A stretch of DNA of 64,000 nucleotides from Roseibacillus persicicus (GTDB lineage Bacteria > Verrucomicrobiota > Verrucomicrobiia > Verrucomicrobiales > Akkermansiaceae). Positions 44,128-53,830 of this stretch are shown here, piece by piece. The DNA lies in the NCBI RefSeq assembly GCF_014651675.1, contig NZ_BMXI01000006.1, positions 124,001 through 188,000 of the forward strand, read 5' to 3'. A model generated the notes under the pieces. That model searched no databases. It saw only the letters and a list, made by a program, of their open reading frames with translations, and was not told the origin of the DNA. Position 1 is the stretch's first letter. Every line of letters begins with the position of its first letter. A program made the translations under genes and the position numbers.

Positions 44128-46689
44128 TTAGAATAGGGTGAGGTCTTCCAAGTGCAGGCTGTTTTCCTTCCGGTGAAAACGGAAGCGGACCATCGCCACG
44201 GGTTCAGATTCGTCATTGAGGAGAGACTGCTCGTAGTTCTCACCGTCCTGCCGCAGATGCTTCTTGTTGCGGGCTTCGGGGTCGAGTCTGAGATGGCGGA
44301 ATTCCTCGAAGAAGCCATCGAAGAGTTCATTCAGGCGGGGGACATTCCAGGCTTCCCCAGCGTCGTCAGTGGGCGCAATTTCGGCCACGGCATCCTCCAT
44401 CCGGTTGTCGGAAACTGCCTTGAGGAAGGTCCAGATTCGCTGATGGGCAGTCGGCAGCTTGGGGGCGGGTGGGGGAGTTTCGGCTTTCTTGCTTTCATCC
44501 GAGGTCGCCACCGGACCGTCCTTTAATGCCTGCCATTCGTCTAACAGCGAGGAGTCGGTGTTGCGTACGAGACTCTCCAGATGCTCCTCTGCAGCCTCGA
44601 GCTCCTCCGTTTTTTCGGCAGGGGGCACGGTCTGGGAAAGGACCTTGTAGACTTCAGAAAGATGCCGCAGCAGGATGGCCTCGGATTTCTCCAGCTTGTA
44701 GGTCTTAATGTAATCTTCGAAACTACTATAGGTCTCGTAGATTTCGCGTGCGATGGACTTGGGGCGAATGTTCTCGCTATCGAGATAGGGGTGGGTGGCA
44801 GCGTATTCGTTGAAGGTCTGATAGATAAAGTCTGAGCCGGGTTTGGGGTATTCGATTTTCTCCAACTCCTCCATGCGCTGGTCGTAGTTCAGCCCGTCCT
44901 CTTTCATCTCCGCCATGGCTTCGTCTTTGGCGATTTTGACTTGGGCCCGGAGTACTTGGTCGGGGTTCTCGAGGATGGATTCAATCAGCGAAAGCACGTT
45001 CAGGGCATGCTTGGGATCTTCCTTGTCGAGCTTGGGAATGGTGTCCAGCAGGTAGAGACCCAAGGCTTGGTTGAGGGAGAAGTCTTGTTGCAGATCGATA
45101 TTCAATCGCACCTTCTGGGGACCAGAGCGTTGCTCGGGTGGGATGATTTCCAGAATGTTCCCGCGCACCAGATTGAAGAAGAGTTTCCGCGCCGCAATGC
45201 GATGCTTCTTCTTTTTGGCCTCGGACTCGTGACTGCGGTTGATGATGTCGCGTAGGGCGAGGCAGCCGTCTTCGTGTTGGCGTGACAGGACGTGTAGGAT
45301 GAGGGACAGACTGACTTTGAAGGAGGATTGCAGGGGCTCGGGTTTTGAGTCCATCAGCTTGTTGTAGGTCGTGTCATCCCAATGCACGTAACCCCGGTCG
45401 GGCGGAGTCTTTTTGACGAACTTCTTTTTCTTGCCCGCATTGGCAGCAGCTTTGGCTTCCAGCTTGAGGTTTTCCACGACATGCTCGGGAGCTTGCGCAA
45501 CGACGTAGCCAATGTCGTCAAACCCCCGGCGACCGGCGCGGCCTGCGATTTGCTTGAAGTCGCGCACCGGCAGGATGCCAGTCCCTTTGCCATCGTATTT
45601 GCACAGCTGGGTAAAGACCACGGTGCGGATGGGCACATTGACCCCGACTCCAAGAGTGTCGGTTCCGCAGATCACTTTCAAGAGGCCACGCTGAGTGAGC
45701 TTTTCCACCAGGAGGCGATACTTTGGCAGCAGCCCCGCATGGTGAAGTCCCACTCCATGGCGAAGAAAGCGCGCCATCTCCTTGCCGTAGGGCGAGCGAA
45801 AGTCGCCATCCACCAGGGCGGCGCTAATTTCCTTTTTCTCCTCTTTGCTGCAGAAGTTCTGCGACAGGAGGCTCTGGGCCGTGCGGGCGGCGGCGAGTTG
45901 AGTGAAGTGGACCAGATAGATGGGGGCTCGATTGGCTTCCACCAGCTCCGCGATTCGTTCCTCCATGGTGGTGGTGGAGTATTCGAACTCGAGGGGGACG
46001 GGGCGCTGTTCGGATTGAATGAGAGCGGTGGGGGCGCCAGTGAGATCCTCGAGTTCCTTAATGAAAAACTCCGGGCTGCCGATGGTGGCCGACATCAGGA
46101 GGAAACGACTTTGGGGCAAGGTCAGCAAAGGGACCTGCCAGGCCCATCCGCGCGAATGATCGGAGTAGTAGTGGAACTCGTCGATGATGACATCGTGCAC
46201 TGGCGCAGTCTCGCCATCACGCAGGGCCATGTTGGCGAGGATCTCCGAGGTGCAGCAAATGATGGGGGCGTCGGGATTGACGGTGGCGTCTCCGGTGACG
46301 AGGCCGACGTTCTCGGGGCCGAAGGTTTTGCAGAGGGACAGAAATTTTTCGTTGGCCAGCGCCTTGATGGGCACGGTGTAGTAGCTGATGCGGCCCAGAC
46401 AAAGTCCCCGGTAGTGGAGGGCGGAGGCGACAAGCGATTTTCCCGATCCGGTGGGGGTATTGAGAATCACATTCTTGCCTTCGAAGAGCTCCAGAATGGC
46501 GTTCTCCTGGTGGTCGTAAGGCTCGATGCCGGATTCGATGAGGTAGTTGAGAAAGTTCTCCAACGCCTCTTCCGAGGTGATGGGGGAGTCAGGCTTGGTC
46601 AAGGCAGGCACGGGGGCAGTGTGAACATCTCGCGCGCAAGGTCCAACTTCGATCGGGGAAGTTTTTTGTCTAAAAGGCTCATTTTCCAT
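44128..46689 (-). CDS. Ski2-like DEAD/DEAH-box helicase with DUF3516-type C-terminal domain
   Basis: 853 residues. Walker A TPTGSGKS (78-85), DEFHYYSD (motif II), [10 protein letters not shown] (motif III), and a RecA2 part with [23 protein letters not shown] and [11 protein letters not shown] (motif VI), as in superfamily 2 Ski2-like helicases. The C-terminal half is helical and includes [27 protein letters not shown], the DUF3516 type. These enzymes unwind RNA or DNA with ATP; the substrate is not shown here. Its start lies 9 bp from the left repeat of the MITE-like element, so its promoter may lie in the element. Confidence 0.9.
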   Translation of the reverse strand: MENEPFRQKTSPIEVGPCARDVHTAPVPALTKPDSPITSEEALENFLNYLIESGIEPYDHQENAILELFEGKNVILNTPTGSGKSLVASALHYRGLCLGRISYYTVPIKALANEKFLSLCKTFGPENVGLVTGDATVNPDAPIICCTSEILANMALRDGETAPVHDVIIDEFHYYSDHSRGWAWQVPLLTLPQSRFLLMSATIGSPEFFIKELEDLTGAPTALIQSEQRPVPLEFEYSTTTMEERIAELVEANRAPIYLVHFTQLAAARTAQSLLSQNFCSKEEKKEISAALVDGDFRSPYGKEMARFLRHGVGLHHAGLLPKYRLLVEKLTQRGLLKVICGTDTLGVGVNVPIRTVVFTQLCKYDGKGTGILPVRDFKQIAGRAGRRGFDDIGYVVAQAPEHVVENLKLEAKAAANAGKKKKFVKKTPPDRGYVHWDDTTYNKLMDSKPEPLQSSFKVSLSLILHVLSRQHEDGCLALRDIINRSHESEAKKKKHRIAARKLFFNLVRGNILEIIPPEQRSGPQKVRLNIDLQQDFSLNQALGLYLLDTIPKLDKEDPKHALNVLSLIESILENPDQVLRAQVKIAKDEAMAEMKEDGLNYDQRMEELEKIEYPKPGSDFIYQTFNEYAATHPYLDSENIRPKSIAREIYETYSSFEDYIKTYKLEKSEAILLRHLSEVYKVLSQTVPPAEKTEELEAAEEHLESLVRNTDSSLLDEWQALKDGPVATSDESKKAETPPPAPKLPTAHQRIWTFLKAVSDNRMEDAVAEIAPTDDAGEAWNVPRLNELFDGFFEEFRHLRLDPEARNKKHLRQDGENYEQSLLNDESEPVAMVRFRFHRKENSLHLEDLTLF

Positions 46690-46697
46690 CTCGGACT

Positions 46698-47030
46698 TTC
46701 TCGGAGTGCGGACAGCTTGCTTTCGCTATGGAGTCGGATGAATTTTTCACGGACACTGTTCCCGTGACGGACAAAGCTTGCTTGTCCGGAGCAGGAAAGA
46801 CCTTCGATTTGCGGGACGGTTGCCCATCCTCAAGGCTCAGGGTGCTGAAGTATCAGTCGATGTTCGGCGGGAGAATGATACTACGCCGTTACTGGGCTTT
46901 ATCGCGAACTTCCTTCTCTTCTTCGAAGGGTAAAGGTGATCCGAGCAAGCAAGCTTTGCTCGTCCCGGGAACGTCCTCTAACAGAGTCTATCCACCGCAA
47001 AGCGGAAGCAAGCTGTCCGCACTCCGAGAA
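46698..47030. mobile_element. MITE-like element with 30-bp terminal inverted repeats
   Basis: The left arm at 46698-46727 and the right arm at 47001-47030 are inverse copies with one mismatch (25 identical bases, then one difference). Both hold GCGGACAGCTTGC on one strand. The element is 333 bp and carries no transposase. Inside are further palindromes, such as CGGACAA..TTGTCCG (about 46769-46790) and CGAGCAA..TTGCTCG (about 46940-46960). It sits in the intergenic space between two minus-strand genes. No clear target duplication was found at the edges. Confidence 0.75.
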
Positions 47031-47058
47031 GGCGTTAGAACTCTTTGGGGCTGTTCTT

Positions 47059-47592
47059 CTACAACTCCTCTTCCTCGCCGTCCCATTCGCCGTCTTCGTC
47101 GGGAATTGGTGGTAGCAAGTCTTCGCGGAGAAGGAGCATCTCGATGGAAAGGTCGGGAAGGACGTCGGTCTTTGTTTTCAGAAGCACGTTCGCGAGGGGG
47201 ACCAGACGATCCAATTCCGCGATTACGGCATGAACCATGGTCGCGATGATGTCGGCATCATACTTCTCTTTCTCGAACAAGTTGGTGATTCGAAAGACCA
47301 AGAGTTGGCGATCGAAATCATATTCGAAGCCGCCCAAGGTGAGCTGTTTGTTGGCGCGCATCACCAGCTCCAAAAAGGCTGTGAGGTGAGTCTCGGCGGG
47401 CTGAATCGGGGTCTCGCCGACGATGGCGAGGGCATTCAGGTTGGTAAAACTCTGCGCGAGCAGGTGAACGCGGGTGTGATGGGCCTCGAACTGGGTCTGC
47501 AAGACCTCGCGGCCTTCGATGACTTCGTGTTGCCAGCCATTCTGGCCGAAAGCATCGATAACGGAGTTGAACTGAATGGAGGGTGCGAGCAT
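47059..47592 (-). CDS. YbjN-domain protein
   Basis: 177 residues with a YbjN-like alpha/beta fold: VHLLAQSFTNLNALAIVGETPI, TAFLELVMRANKQLTLGGFEYDF and LLVFRITNLFEKEKYDADIIATMVHAVIAELDRLVP. The tail is acidic (DEDGEWDGEEEEL). Family members are small stress-related proteins thought to bind other proteins. It follows the gene at 47597-48244 in the same direction with 4 bp between. Confidence 0.8.
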   Translation of the reverse strand: MLAPSIQFNSVIDAFGQNGWQHEVIEGREVLQTQFEAHHTRVHLLAQSFTNLNALAIVGETPIQPAETHLTAFLELVMRANKQLTLGGFEYDFDRQLLVFRITNLFEKEKYDADIIATMVHAVIAELDRLVPLANVLLKTKTDVLPDLSIEMLLLREDLLPPIPDEDGEWDGEEEEL

Positions 47593-47596
47593 GGGC

Positions 47597-48244
47597 TCAG
47601 AAGGAAACCGAAGCGGTCTCGCTTGCGCTAGTCTTTTCTGTTCCGCGAGGGGCGATGATGTGGCTGATGACGGGGTTTTGGGCGTCTTTCAGCAAGCGGG
47701 CACGGGAGCGAAGCCCGACCTTAGCGTGAAAAGGAGGCTCCCAGGAGGGAGTAATGTCCGCGAGCTCGCTCTCGGTGAGAAAGCGGCGGAAGTCGGACTC
47801 GATTTGTTCGCGGTTGTTGTTCATGTCCTCTCCGAAGCGGAGATGAAAGACTGGTTCGGTGTAGCTGACGATCAGGTTGTTGTCTTCCACCGGGGTGCAA
47901 ACGAAGCGGGCGTCCGGGGTGGCGGTCTTTGAGAGGATGCGCAATGCCTCGTTTTTAATCGTAGCCGTATCTTTCTTGCCTTCAATGACCACGCAGGTCC
48001 CATACTTGAAGAGGACGAATGCGCGATTGTCTTTCACGTTCTTGGAGCAGAATTCAGCGAGTCGATTGTCGCTGCCGTAGTTTTTCGCTGAGGTCGTTTG
48101 AGAGCTTTTTTTCTTTCCGTAGTTTTCGGAATAGAAATGGGTGAGGCCAATTGCGACCAGGGGGATGAGAGCGGCCAGAGTGAGGCTTAAGCGCGCGCTG
48201 ATGCGATCAACATTCTCCGTGGGGAAGGAAGTTTTCTTAGTCAT
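47597..48244 (-). CDS. Single-span membrane protein, unknown function
   Basis: About 215 residues from the ATG at 48244 (MTKKTSFPTENVD); the frame is open upstream but starts there are weak. One N-terminal span (SLTLAALIPLVAIGL) precedes a soluble domain of about 165 residues with AFVLFKYGTCVVI and PDARFVCTPVEDNNLIVSYTEPVFHL. I recognise no family. It precedes the YbjN gene and probably shares its transcript. Confidence 0.55.
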   Translation of the reverse strand: MTKKTSFPTENVDRISARLSLTLAALIPLVAIGLTHFYSENYGKKKSSQTTSAKNYGSDNRLAEFCSKNVKDNRAFVLFKYGTCVVIEGKKDTATIKNEALRILSKTATPDARFVCTPVEDNNLIVSYTEPVFHLRFGEDMNNNREQIESDFRRFLTESELADITPSWEPPFHAKVGLRSRARLLKDAQNPVISHIIAPRGTEKTSASETASVSF

Positions 48245-48422
48245 GGATGTGAAGGAATAGGTGCGAGAACGCATCCCGTGAAGGCGGTCCCCACACACAA
48301 AAGTAGCTGTGCAAGAAATTACTTAAAGTTGTTTACAATTCAAGGTTTATTAACTAATGTTTCCTTGCTGCTACTTGTTTCTGTTCATGACATCACCCTT
48401 TTTAACCGTGCGTTCTCGGCAC

Positions 48423-49211
48423 ATGAAAGCGTCTGCTTTGGTGTTGGGGATAGCCTCCGCTGTGCCTGCTTTTTCCGTTGAAGTGGACACCGAGTTGTTG
48501 ATCCTGGTGGACACTACTCGCTCGATTGGTAATCGCGAATTCGACAATGTGATGGAGGGGATTGCTCGCTCGTTTGAGAGTGGGCCGGTGCTGGATGTGA
48601 TTGGCGATGGCGCAATTGGTTCAATCGCGGCTTCTCTGGTGTTTTGGTCAGGCAGCAATGAGCAGTTGACGGCAGTGTCCTGGCTGGAGGTGAGCGACTT
48701 GAGTTCCGCTGCCCAATTTGCTGCCGCAGTGCGTTCCGCTAGTCGTCCGTTCTCCGGTCAATCTGCAATTGGTTCGGCAATCGCCTATGGTGCGGGGCTC
48801 TTTGGGACTGAGACAGGTTCGTTGGCCAATGGATTTGAGTCGTCATTTCAAGCCATTTCTTTCTTCGGGGATGGTCAGGACAACAATACTCCCGGGCGTG
48901 GCAACCGTGAGGCTCGGATTCGAGATGCTCGTGATGGAGCGATCGCAGCCGGGGTTGATGAGGTTTCGGCGGTGCTGCTCAATACGAGAAATCCGCAGTT
49001 TCAATCTTACTATGAGGACAATGTTCTGGGCTCGAGCGGTGAGACTGTGCCGAGTCTCGCACTCGTTGATCCAGGTAATGTGGATCAAATCGCTCTGCAG
49101 CAGAGTTTGGCCAGTAGCCTCTCGGGCTCCTTGTCAGTCGTGCCGGAGCCCAGTGTGATTCTTTTTTGCGGAGTGTCGGGCTTCTTCTTTTTCAATCGGA
49201 GACGCTGTTAG
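48423..49211 (+). CDS. VWA-like (DUF1194) PEP-CTERM protein
   Basis: 262 residues from the ATG at 48423, with a signal peptide (MKASALVLGIASAVPAFS). The domain matches DUF1194, a VWA-like fold: ELLILVDTTRSIGNREFDNVMEGIARSFES with DTTRS in place of DxSxS, and ISFFGDGQDNN. The C-terminus VVPEPSVILFCGVSGFFFFNRRR is a PEP-CTERM signal, so the protein is sorted by exosortase. The binding partner is unknown. Its TAG stop falls within one of the over-represented CTGTTAG heptamers. Confidence 0.85.
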   Translation: MKASALVLGIASAVPAFSVEVDTELLILVDTTRSIGNREFDNVMEGIARSFESGPVLDVIGDGAIGSIAASLVFWSGSNEQLTAVSWLEVSDLSSAAQFAAAVRSASRPFSGQSAIGSAIAYGAGLFGTETGSLANGFESSFQAISFFGDGQDNNTPGRGNREARIRDARDGAIAAGVDEVSAVLLNTRNPQFQSYYEDNVLGSSGETVPSLALVDPGNVDQIALQQSLASSLSGSLSVVPEPSVILFCGVSGFFFFNRRRC

Positions 49212-49250
49212 GCGAGGTTCTGAATAAACGCACAAATTCATAAACCCAAT

Positions 49251-49967
49251 ATGAGAAAAGGAACAGCCCAGAAGATAGACGAAGGTCAGCTGACCCTCTT
49301 CACGCTCGATGACCCAAAGGATGCCGAAGAGGCCATTCCCGAAGGAGCCTATCGGGTGGTGGGGGATGAGGTCCTGGCTCAACGTCTGGATCCTGAATGT
49401 TGGGCGAAGGCCTTGGCGGGAGGGGGCCGAACCAAAGACTCGGCGCTGAGTCTCTACGCCAAGTTGCGGGCGGAAGCGTTGGCGGAAAATTTGAATTGGA
49501 AAGAGTCCAAAGCGCGTGCTTTGGAATTGAGAAAGCTGACAGCTGGAGCGCCGGAGTCTCACTTCCAGACTCGGATTGTCTGGCGAAAGCGTTTCTCCTT
49601 GATGTGGGACTTTCTGTTCTGGCAAATCTTGCTTTCAGTGAGTGGGGTCGGTCTGTTCCTGGCGCTTCTGGCGATGGGGCCCGATTCCCGCTGGTGGCCG
49701 GGCTTGTTGCCATTGGTCGTTGTCTCGGCCTTTCTCCAGCTTTCGCCGGTGTTGTTTTTTGCACTGGGAAAATTGATTGTGGGGCGGGTCAGTTACAGTC
49801 AGGCCTTGGGGCTCACCGCCGTTTGTCTGATTTCCTTGGGGGGGTATTTCGGAGTCCAGACCATGATGGGAAAGCAAGCCCCTAGCTGGCTGGTCGCGAC
49901 TATTGACAAGTCGGTTGAGATGGAGCCCGAGGAGGCCTCGCCGGAGCCTTACGACGAGGAGTTTTAG
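49251..49967 (+). CDS. Multi-span membrane protein, unknown function
   Basis: 238 residues. A soluble N-terminal part (1-115) with GQLTLFTLDDPKDAEEAIPEGAY resembles a response or DUF domain but I recognise no family. Three membrane spans follow (about 120-145, 155-180, 190-210), then an acidic tail rich in Glu, Pro and Asp. The gene follows the PEP-CTERM gene by 40 bp. Confidence 0.6.
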   Translation: MRKGTAQKIDEGQLTLFTLDDPKDAEEAIPEGAYRVVGDEVLAQRLDPECWAKALAGGGRTKDSALSLYAKLRAEALAENLNWKESKARALELRKLTAGAPESHFQTRIVWRKRFSLMWDFLFWQILLSVSGVGLFLALLAMGPDSRWWPGLLPLVVVSAFLQLSPVLFFALGKLIVGRVSYSQALGLTAVCLISLGGYFGVQTMMGKQAPSWLVATIDKSVEMEPEEASPEPYDEEF

Positions 49968-49981
49968 CCTGCGCGGCGTTT

Positions 49982-50446
49982 CTAGTCGCCGTCTTGAAAT
50001 CGTTCTTCCATTCTGCCTTCGATGGCAACGTCGAGGAGGCGAATTGATTCTTCACTCATCGGGGCAAGGGAGAGAACCGCGCCTCCGGTTTCCTCCTCGT
50101 TGAAGTGGAGGTAGAGGCGCTTGCCGACTACTTCGGCGTGGTGAAATTCTGACCATGACCAGAGCCGGAAGTTTGTAGCAGGTTTGAAAAAGGGGAAGAA
50201 CTCGACCCCGACTGGACTCAAGATGAGAAAGGCGTGTTTCGCACATCGATAGGCGAGCCAAAAGGAGCCGGCGGCAAGAAGGATTCCGGGAATCATGTGC
50301 CAATAGCGAACCGGCGAACCTGTTCCCCAGCGGGCCGTGGCATACAGGGTGGCGGTTAGACCAACGAAAATTGCTCCCGCCAGCGCAAAGCGCAGGGCTT
50401 GAGCCGAGCGCGTGAAGCGAATTTCCTTCTCGGGGTTAGAGACCAT
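49982..50446 (-). CDS. Small membrane protein with PH-like domain
   Basis: 154 residues: two spans (about 18-40 and 55-72) and then a soluble beta-rich domain with FLILSPVGVEFFPFFKPATNFRLWSWSEFHHAEVVGKRLYLHF, like the membrane-bound PH domains of small bacterial proteins. Function is unknown. It ends 15 bp from the convergent gene at 49251-49967 and begins one base after the trpC stop, so it is probably the tail of the trpC transcript. Confidence 0.55.
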   Translation of the reverse strand: MVSNPEKEIRFTRSAQALRFALAGAIFVGLTATLYATARWGTGSPVRYWHMIPGILLAAGSFWLAYRCAKHAFLILSPVGVEFFPFFKPATNFRLWSWSEFHHAEVVGKRLYLHFNEEETGGAVLSLAPMSEESIRLLDVAIEGRMEERFQDGD

Positions 50447-51250
50447 TTAGGCTGTTTCAGGTTCTTCCAGGGTGAGAGAGAGAAACTCTTGGATGGTGTC
50501 GGCAGGAATGTGGGAGCGCATCAGGGTTTCGCCTACGAGAATGGCATTTGCGCCATACTCCAGCACCTGCAGGGCGTCCTTGGCATCGCGAATTCCTGAT
50601 TCCGAGACCAGAATGACATCGTCGGGAGCTTCTTCGGCAAGTTGTTCGGTGGTCTTGAGGTCTGTCTGGAAGGTTTTCAGGTTCCGGTTATTGATTCCTA
50701 ACAGGTCAATGCGGTCCAGCTCCAGAGCGCGTTCCATCTCGGGGAGATTGTGAACTTCCACGAGGACATCCAGCTGGAGGCCGCGGGCGGTTTCGTAGAG
50801 CCTCACCAAGTCTTCCTGATTGAGGGCGGCGACGATGAGGAGGATGGCGTCGGCTCCGGAAATGATGGCTTCATGAATTTGAAGCTCGTGGATGGTGAAG
50901 TCTTTGCGAAGGAGGGGGCAGGTCGGCTTTTCCGCGATTCGGCTCAGATAGGCGAGGGAGCCCTGAAAGTATTTTTCATCTGTTAGAATGGACATGCAGG
51001 ATGCGCCACCATCGATGTAGCGGTCGGCTTGCCGGATAGGATCGAAGTCCGGATCGATCACTCCTGCGGAGGGGGAGGCCTTTTTGATTTCGGCAATCAC
51101 CCCCAGTTGATGGGGGCCTCTGTCCAATGCAGACCGGAAACCGCGAAAGTCGTTTCTTTGCAGGGCAGCGGCCTTCAAGAGGTCGGCTCGGGGGAGGAGG
51201 GCTTCCACCTCAGTTTGTTTGTGGGCGATGATTTCAGCGAGTTTGTCCAT
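50447..51250 (-). CDS. trpC: Indole-3-glycerol phosphate synthase
   Basis: 267 residues from the ATG at 51250 (a TTG at 51280 would add ten residues). VIAEIKKASPSAGVI, ASCMSILTDEKYFQGSL, PLLRKDFTIHELQIHEA, DAILLIVAALN, LLGINNRNLKTF and ILVSESGIRDAKD are the conserved blocks of the TIM-barrel synthase, with KxSPS, the LRKDF lysine and ESGI in the phosphate site. It closes the indole ring in tryptophan synthesis. No other trp genes are nearby. Confidence 0.97.
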   Translation of the reverse strand: MDKLAEIIAHKQTEVEALLPRADLLKAAALQRNDFRGFRSALDRGPHQLGVIAEIKKASPSAGVIDPDFDPIRQADRYIDGGASCMSILTDEKYFQGSLAYLSRIAEKPTCPLLRKDFTIHELQIHEAIISGADAILLIVAALNQEDLVRLYETARGLQLDVLVEVHNLPEMERALELDRIDLLGINNRNLKTFQTDLKTTEQLAEEAPDDVILVSESGIRDAKDALQVLEYGANAILVGETLMRSHIPADTIQEFLSLTLEEPETA

Positions 51251-51377
51251 ATCAAGCGGGTTGAAAGGGTTCTCTGACAAAGAGAGCGTCAGGTCGAGTG
51301 ACTTTTTGTCATTATGTGTGAGTTTTCTCTTGCGGGCCTCCGGAATTTTAGTATCGTCCGCGTCCGCGCAGGAAAAA

Positions 51378-51452
51378 GCGGGTGTAGCTCAGTGGTAGAG
51401 CGCGACCTTGCCAAGGTCGATGTCGTGAGTTCGAATCTCATCACCCGCTCCA
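51378..51452 (+). tRNA. tRNA-Gly (anticodon GCC)
   Basis: The cloverleaf is complete: acceptor GCGGGTG/CACCCGC, D arm GCTC/GAGC, anticodon arm CGACC/GGTCG with loop TTGCCAA giving anticodon GCC, T arm with TTCGAAT, discriminator T and an encoded CCA. Length 75 nt. Confidence 0.97.
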
Positions 51453-51682
51453 TTTTTCCTTCCTTTTTGCCCGAAAGGGCTGCGCTGGAAGAGGGCTAGA
51501 TTTTGGTTTGTTCGCTTTCCTTCCCAGGTTTTGAAATGCGTTTCTGATCCGGATTTTTCTCTGTTAGAGAAGGTTGTTAGATCTTGAAGCGATTGTGAAA
51601 AGTCCGTCGCCAAAGATCAGCCCCGAGAACTCACAGGGTGAATCCTCAGGGCCGCTGAATTGGAATCTTCGAGAATTCTAGG

Positions 51683-52882
51683 CTATCGCTTTGAGGTCTT
51701 GGCGCTGCGGAACACGGGCACCTTTTCCCACTCGAATTCATAGGAACCGAATTTGGACTTGATATCCTGTTGAGTGGCTGGGTCCAAGGCTTGGGTCGTG
51801 AAGAGGGGAAGAATTGGGCGACCATTGGGGTCTTTGCGGTAGTTTTCGTTCGCCTTCTCGACCTGCAGGAGGAAGCCAACCATACCGCCGGGGCGCTCTC
51901 CAATGGCGAGCTCCATCTCAATCTTCTGTCCCGCTCGCAGGTTGATCCAATCTCCGGCGATGAGGCGGGCGTTGGCCAAGGGGGAGTCCCATTCTCCGCT
52001 CTTCTTCTTTTTGTCCCAATCGCCTGCGATTCTTTGTTGGATACTTGGCCAGCAGGCATAGAGCCGGACTTTACCGTTGATGGTGACGCTCAGATAGTCG
52101 TCCGCAGCGCCAACGAATCGATATCTTCCGCTTTCTGGAACGATAACTGTTCCATTGTATTGAGCCATCCATCCGCTCGGTTTGATTTCTTCTTCCGCGC
52201 CAAAGTATCGGGGGCCCTCAGCGGCATTCGAGTAAGGAATGGCGAGATGGGTGAGAGATAGCTCAAAGGGTGCCCGAAAGTAATCGTTGAGCATCGAGTC
52301 CGGGAACTTTCTGTCATGAAGTTCGGTTATGATTTTAACATACTCATCGCCCCGGGAGATGGCAGCTTTGTCGGTAGGATAGTCAGTGTTAGGCGTTCCT
52401 CCCGCTCGCTGTTTGAAGTCGTAAAGACGGCCTGCAAGGGCGCTATCCAAGCTTCCTCTACTTCCGAATCCGGAGCCACTTCCCGGACCACTGCCGGTGC
52501 CGCCAAAGCCTGCTCCGAAGTCGTCACTAAAGCCGATATCCAAGGAGGGGACGGCCGGCGCTTCTTCGGGGACGGGAATGGAGACGGGCGCAGTGGTCAT
52601 CGCTGCGATGGAGCGTGATGACGCTGTGGGCGGTGCGCTGGGTTGGCGTGAGATGGATGGGAGAGTCGGCTTCGTGGGAGGTTGTGAGGTCTGAGTCTTT
52701 CCCCGGTAGGCAACGAGGTCGGGAGTGGTTAACTTCATGCTGGGAAGAATCCAAAAGAATAGCACTGAACCACAAAGAATAATAGCTAACAATGCGATGA
52801 GAAGTGAAGATATCACGGAGCGGAACCGCATCCGTTGAAGTTCCAAAGAGGCTTGTGGACTGAGTTCGACATGCATGCTCAT
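51683..52882 (-). CDS. Membrane-anchored PA14-like domain protein
   Basis: 399 residues. A span at about 20-45 (SSLLIALLAIILCGSVLFFWILP) is followed by a Pro/Ser/Thr-rich linker (60-120) and a Gly-rich low-complexity section (FGAGFGGTGSGPGSGSGFG). The main domain has GWMAQYNGTVIVPESGRYRFVGAADDYLSVTINGKV, the pattern of a PA14 carbohydrate-binding domain, then GDWINLRAGQKIEMELAIGERPGGMVGFLLQVEKA. It may bind cell-surface sugars. It lies alone between a tRNA and the YehS gene. Confidence 0.7.
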   Translation of the reverse strand: MSMHVELSPQASLELQRMRFRSVISSLLIALLAIILCGSVLFFWILPSMKLTTPDLVAYRGKTQTSQPPTKPTLPSISRQPSAPPTASSRSIAAMTTAPVSIPVPEEAPAVPSLDIGFSDDFGAGFGGTGSGPGSGSGFGSRGSLDSALAGRLYDFKQRAGGTPNTDYPTDKAAISRGDEYVKIITELHDRKFPDSMLNDYFRAPFELSLTHLAIPYSNAAEGPRYFGAEEEIKPSGWMAQYNGTVIVPESGRYRFVGAADDYLSVTINGKVRLYACWPSIQQRIAGDWDKKKKSGEWDSPLANARLIAGDWINLRAGQKIEMELAIGERPGGMVGFLLQVEKANENYRKDPNGRPILPLFTTQALDPATQQDIKSKFGSYEFEWEKVPVFRSAKTSKR

Positions 52883-53077
52883 GTCCTTGGTAACTATTGG
52901 GGGCGAATTCTATTAGTTGAAAAATGAATGTTTATTTATTTTTGCAAATGACCGCTAAACGGAGGCAAGGGAGAGCCAGATTCGAAGGGTGCTCGAATAG
53001 GAGAGGGCGAAAGATTCTTTCTAATTGTCTGTGCAAGGACACGGGTCTGGTCTTTCTCTTTTGCGAGACCACACCCT

Positions 53078-53557
53078 ATGACCAAAAACGACATCCTCCG
53101 CCGCTTGCGATATGCACTCCAAATCAATGATGGTCAAATGGCCGAAATTATCGGGCTCACTGGTGAAAAAGTGGAGGCGGCTCAAGTGTCGGCTTGGACG
53201 AAGGGGGAGACTGATAAGGGCTATGAAGAGCTGTCCGACCGGATGCTGTGTCGGTTTCTGGATGGGCTCATCATTCAGAAGCGGGGTCCTCGCCCCGACG
53301 GTTCAGTAGCGGCTCCGCTCGAGTTTCTTTCAAACAACGAAGTGCTGCGAAAGCTTCGTATCGCCTTCGAGTATCGAGACGAAGATATGAACAAGGTCTT
53401 TGAGCGGGTGGAATTCGTCGTTACCAAAGCTGAGCTGAGTTCCTTCTTTCGCAAAGAGGGCCATCGCAATTATCGCAAGTGCCCCGAGCAGGTGTTGCGG
53501 AAGTTTTTACAAGGGCTGAGCAAAGGAGTGGGGCAGCCCGAAGAGGAAAAATCCTGA
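53078..53557 (+). CDS. YehS-family (DUF1456) protein
   Basis: 159 residues in two similar halves: MTKNDILRRLRYALQINDGQMAEIIGL and then NNEVLRKLRIAFEYRDEDMNKVF. Each is followed by AQVSAWTKGETD or KAELSSFFRKEGHRNYRKCPEQVLRKFLQGL. This is the DUF1456 repeat of YehS, a small protein of unknown function. Good ATG start. Confidence 0.92.
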   Translation: MTKNDILRRLRYALQINDGQMAEIIGLTGEKVEAAQVSAWTKGETDKGYEELSDRMLCRFLDGLIIQKRGPRPDGSVAAPLEFLSNNEVLRKLRIAFEYRDEDMNKVFERVEFVVTKAELSSFFRKEGHRNYRKCPEQVLRKFLQGLSKGVGQPEEEKS

Positions 53558-53562
53558 CCGGT

Positions 53563-53811
53563 TTAGCCCTCTTGGTTGAGGCCTTCCTTGAGTTCTCTCA
53601 CTCCGACTGGATCCGCGAAGAGCATCACGTATCCACAGTCTTCGCAAACGCTGGCGTCAACCTTTGCCCGATGGATGCCCTTGAAGATCCATGCCTTGGG
53701 GAATTTGTAGGATTCCAGCGAGAGCGAATCTCGTCGACCGTCGCCAGGAGAATATTTGTCGACTGTGAGCGCTGTTAGAACGGTCTGGCTTTCGTCGCCA
53801 GGTGTTTCCAC
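53563..53811 (-). CDS. Small protein with one CxxC zinc-ribbon knuckle
   Basis: 82 residues from a weak GTG start. KAWIFKGIHRAKVDASVCEDCGYVMLFADPVGVRELKEG has CEDC followed by GYVMLFADP, as in zinc-ribbon proteins, but the usual first CxxC is missing. Either the true family needs only one knuckle or the 5' end has decayed. It is 19 bp after msrA in the same direction, likely the same transcript. The gene contains CTAACAG at 53772-53778, read on its own strand as GTT CTA ACA GCG. Confidence 0.55.
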   Translation of the reverse strand: METPGDESQTVLTALTVDKYSPGDGRRDSLSLESYKFPKAWIFKGIHRAKVDASVCEDCGYVMLFADPVGVRELKEGLNQEG

Positions 53812-53830
53812 TGTTGGAAAGAGAGACTTC

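Noticed and set aside
45382-46767. Plus-strand frame of 461 codons opposite the helicase
   Set aside because: Antisense to the helicase, whose motifs are complete. GC-rich third positions give long false frames here.
51453-51682. Attachment site beside the tRNA-Gly gene
   Set aside because: No repeat of the tRNA 3' end and no integrase is seen nearby.
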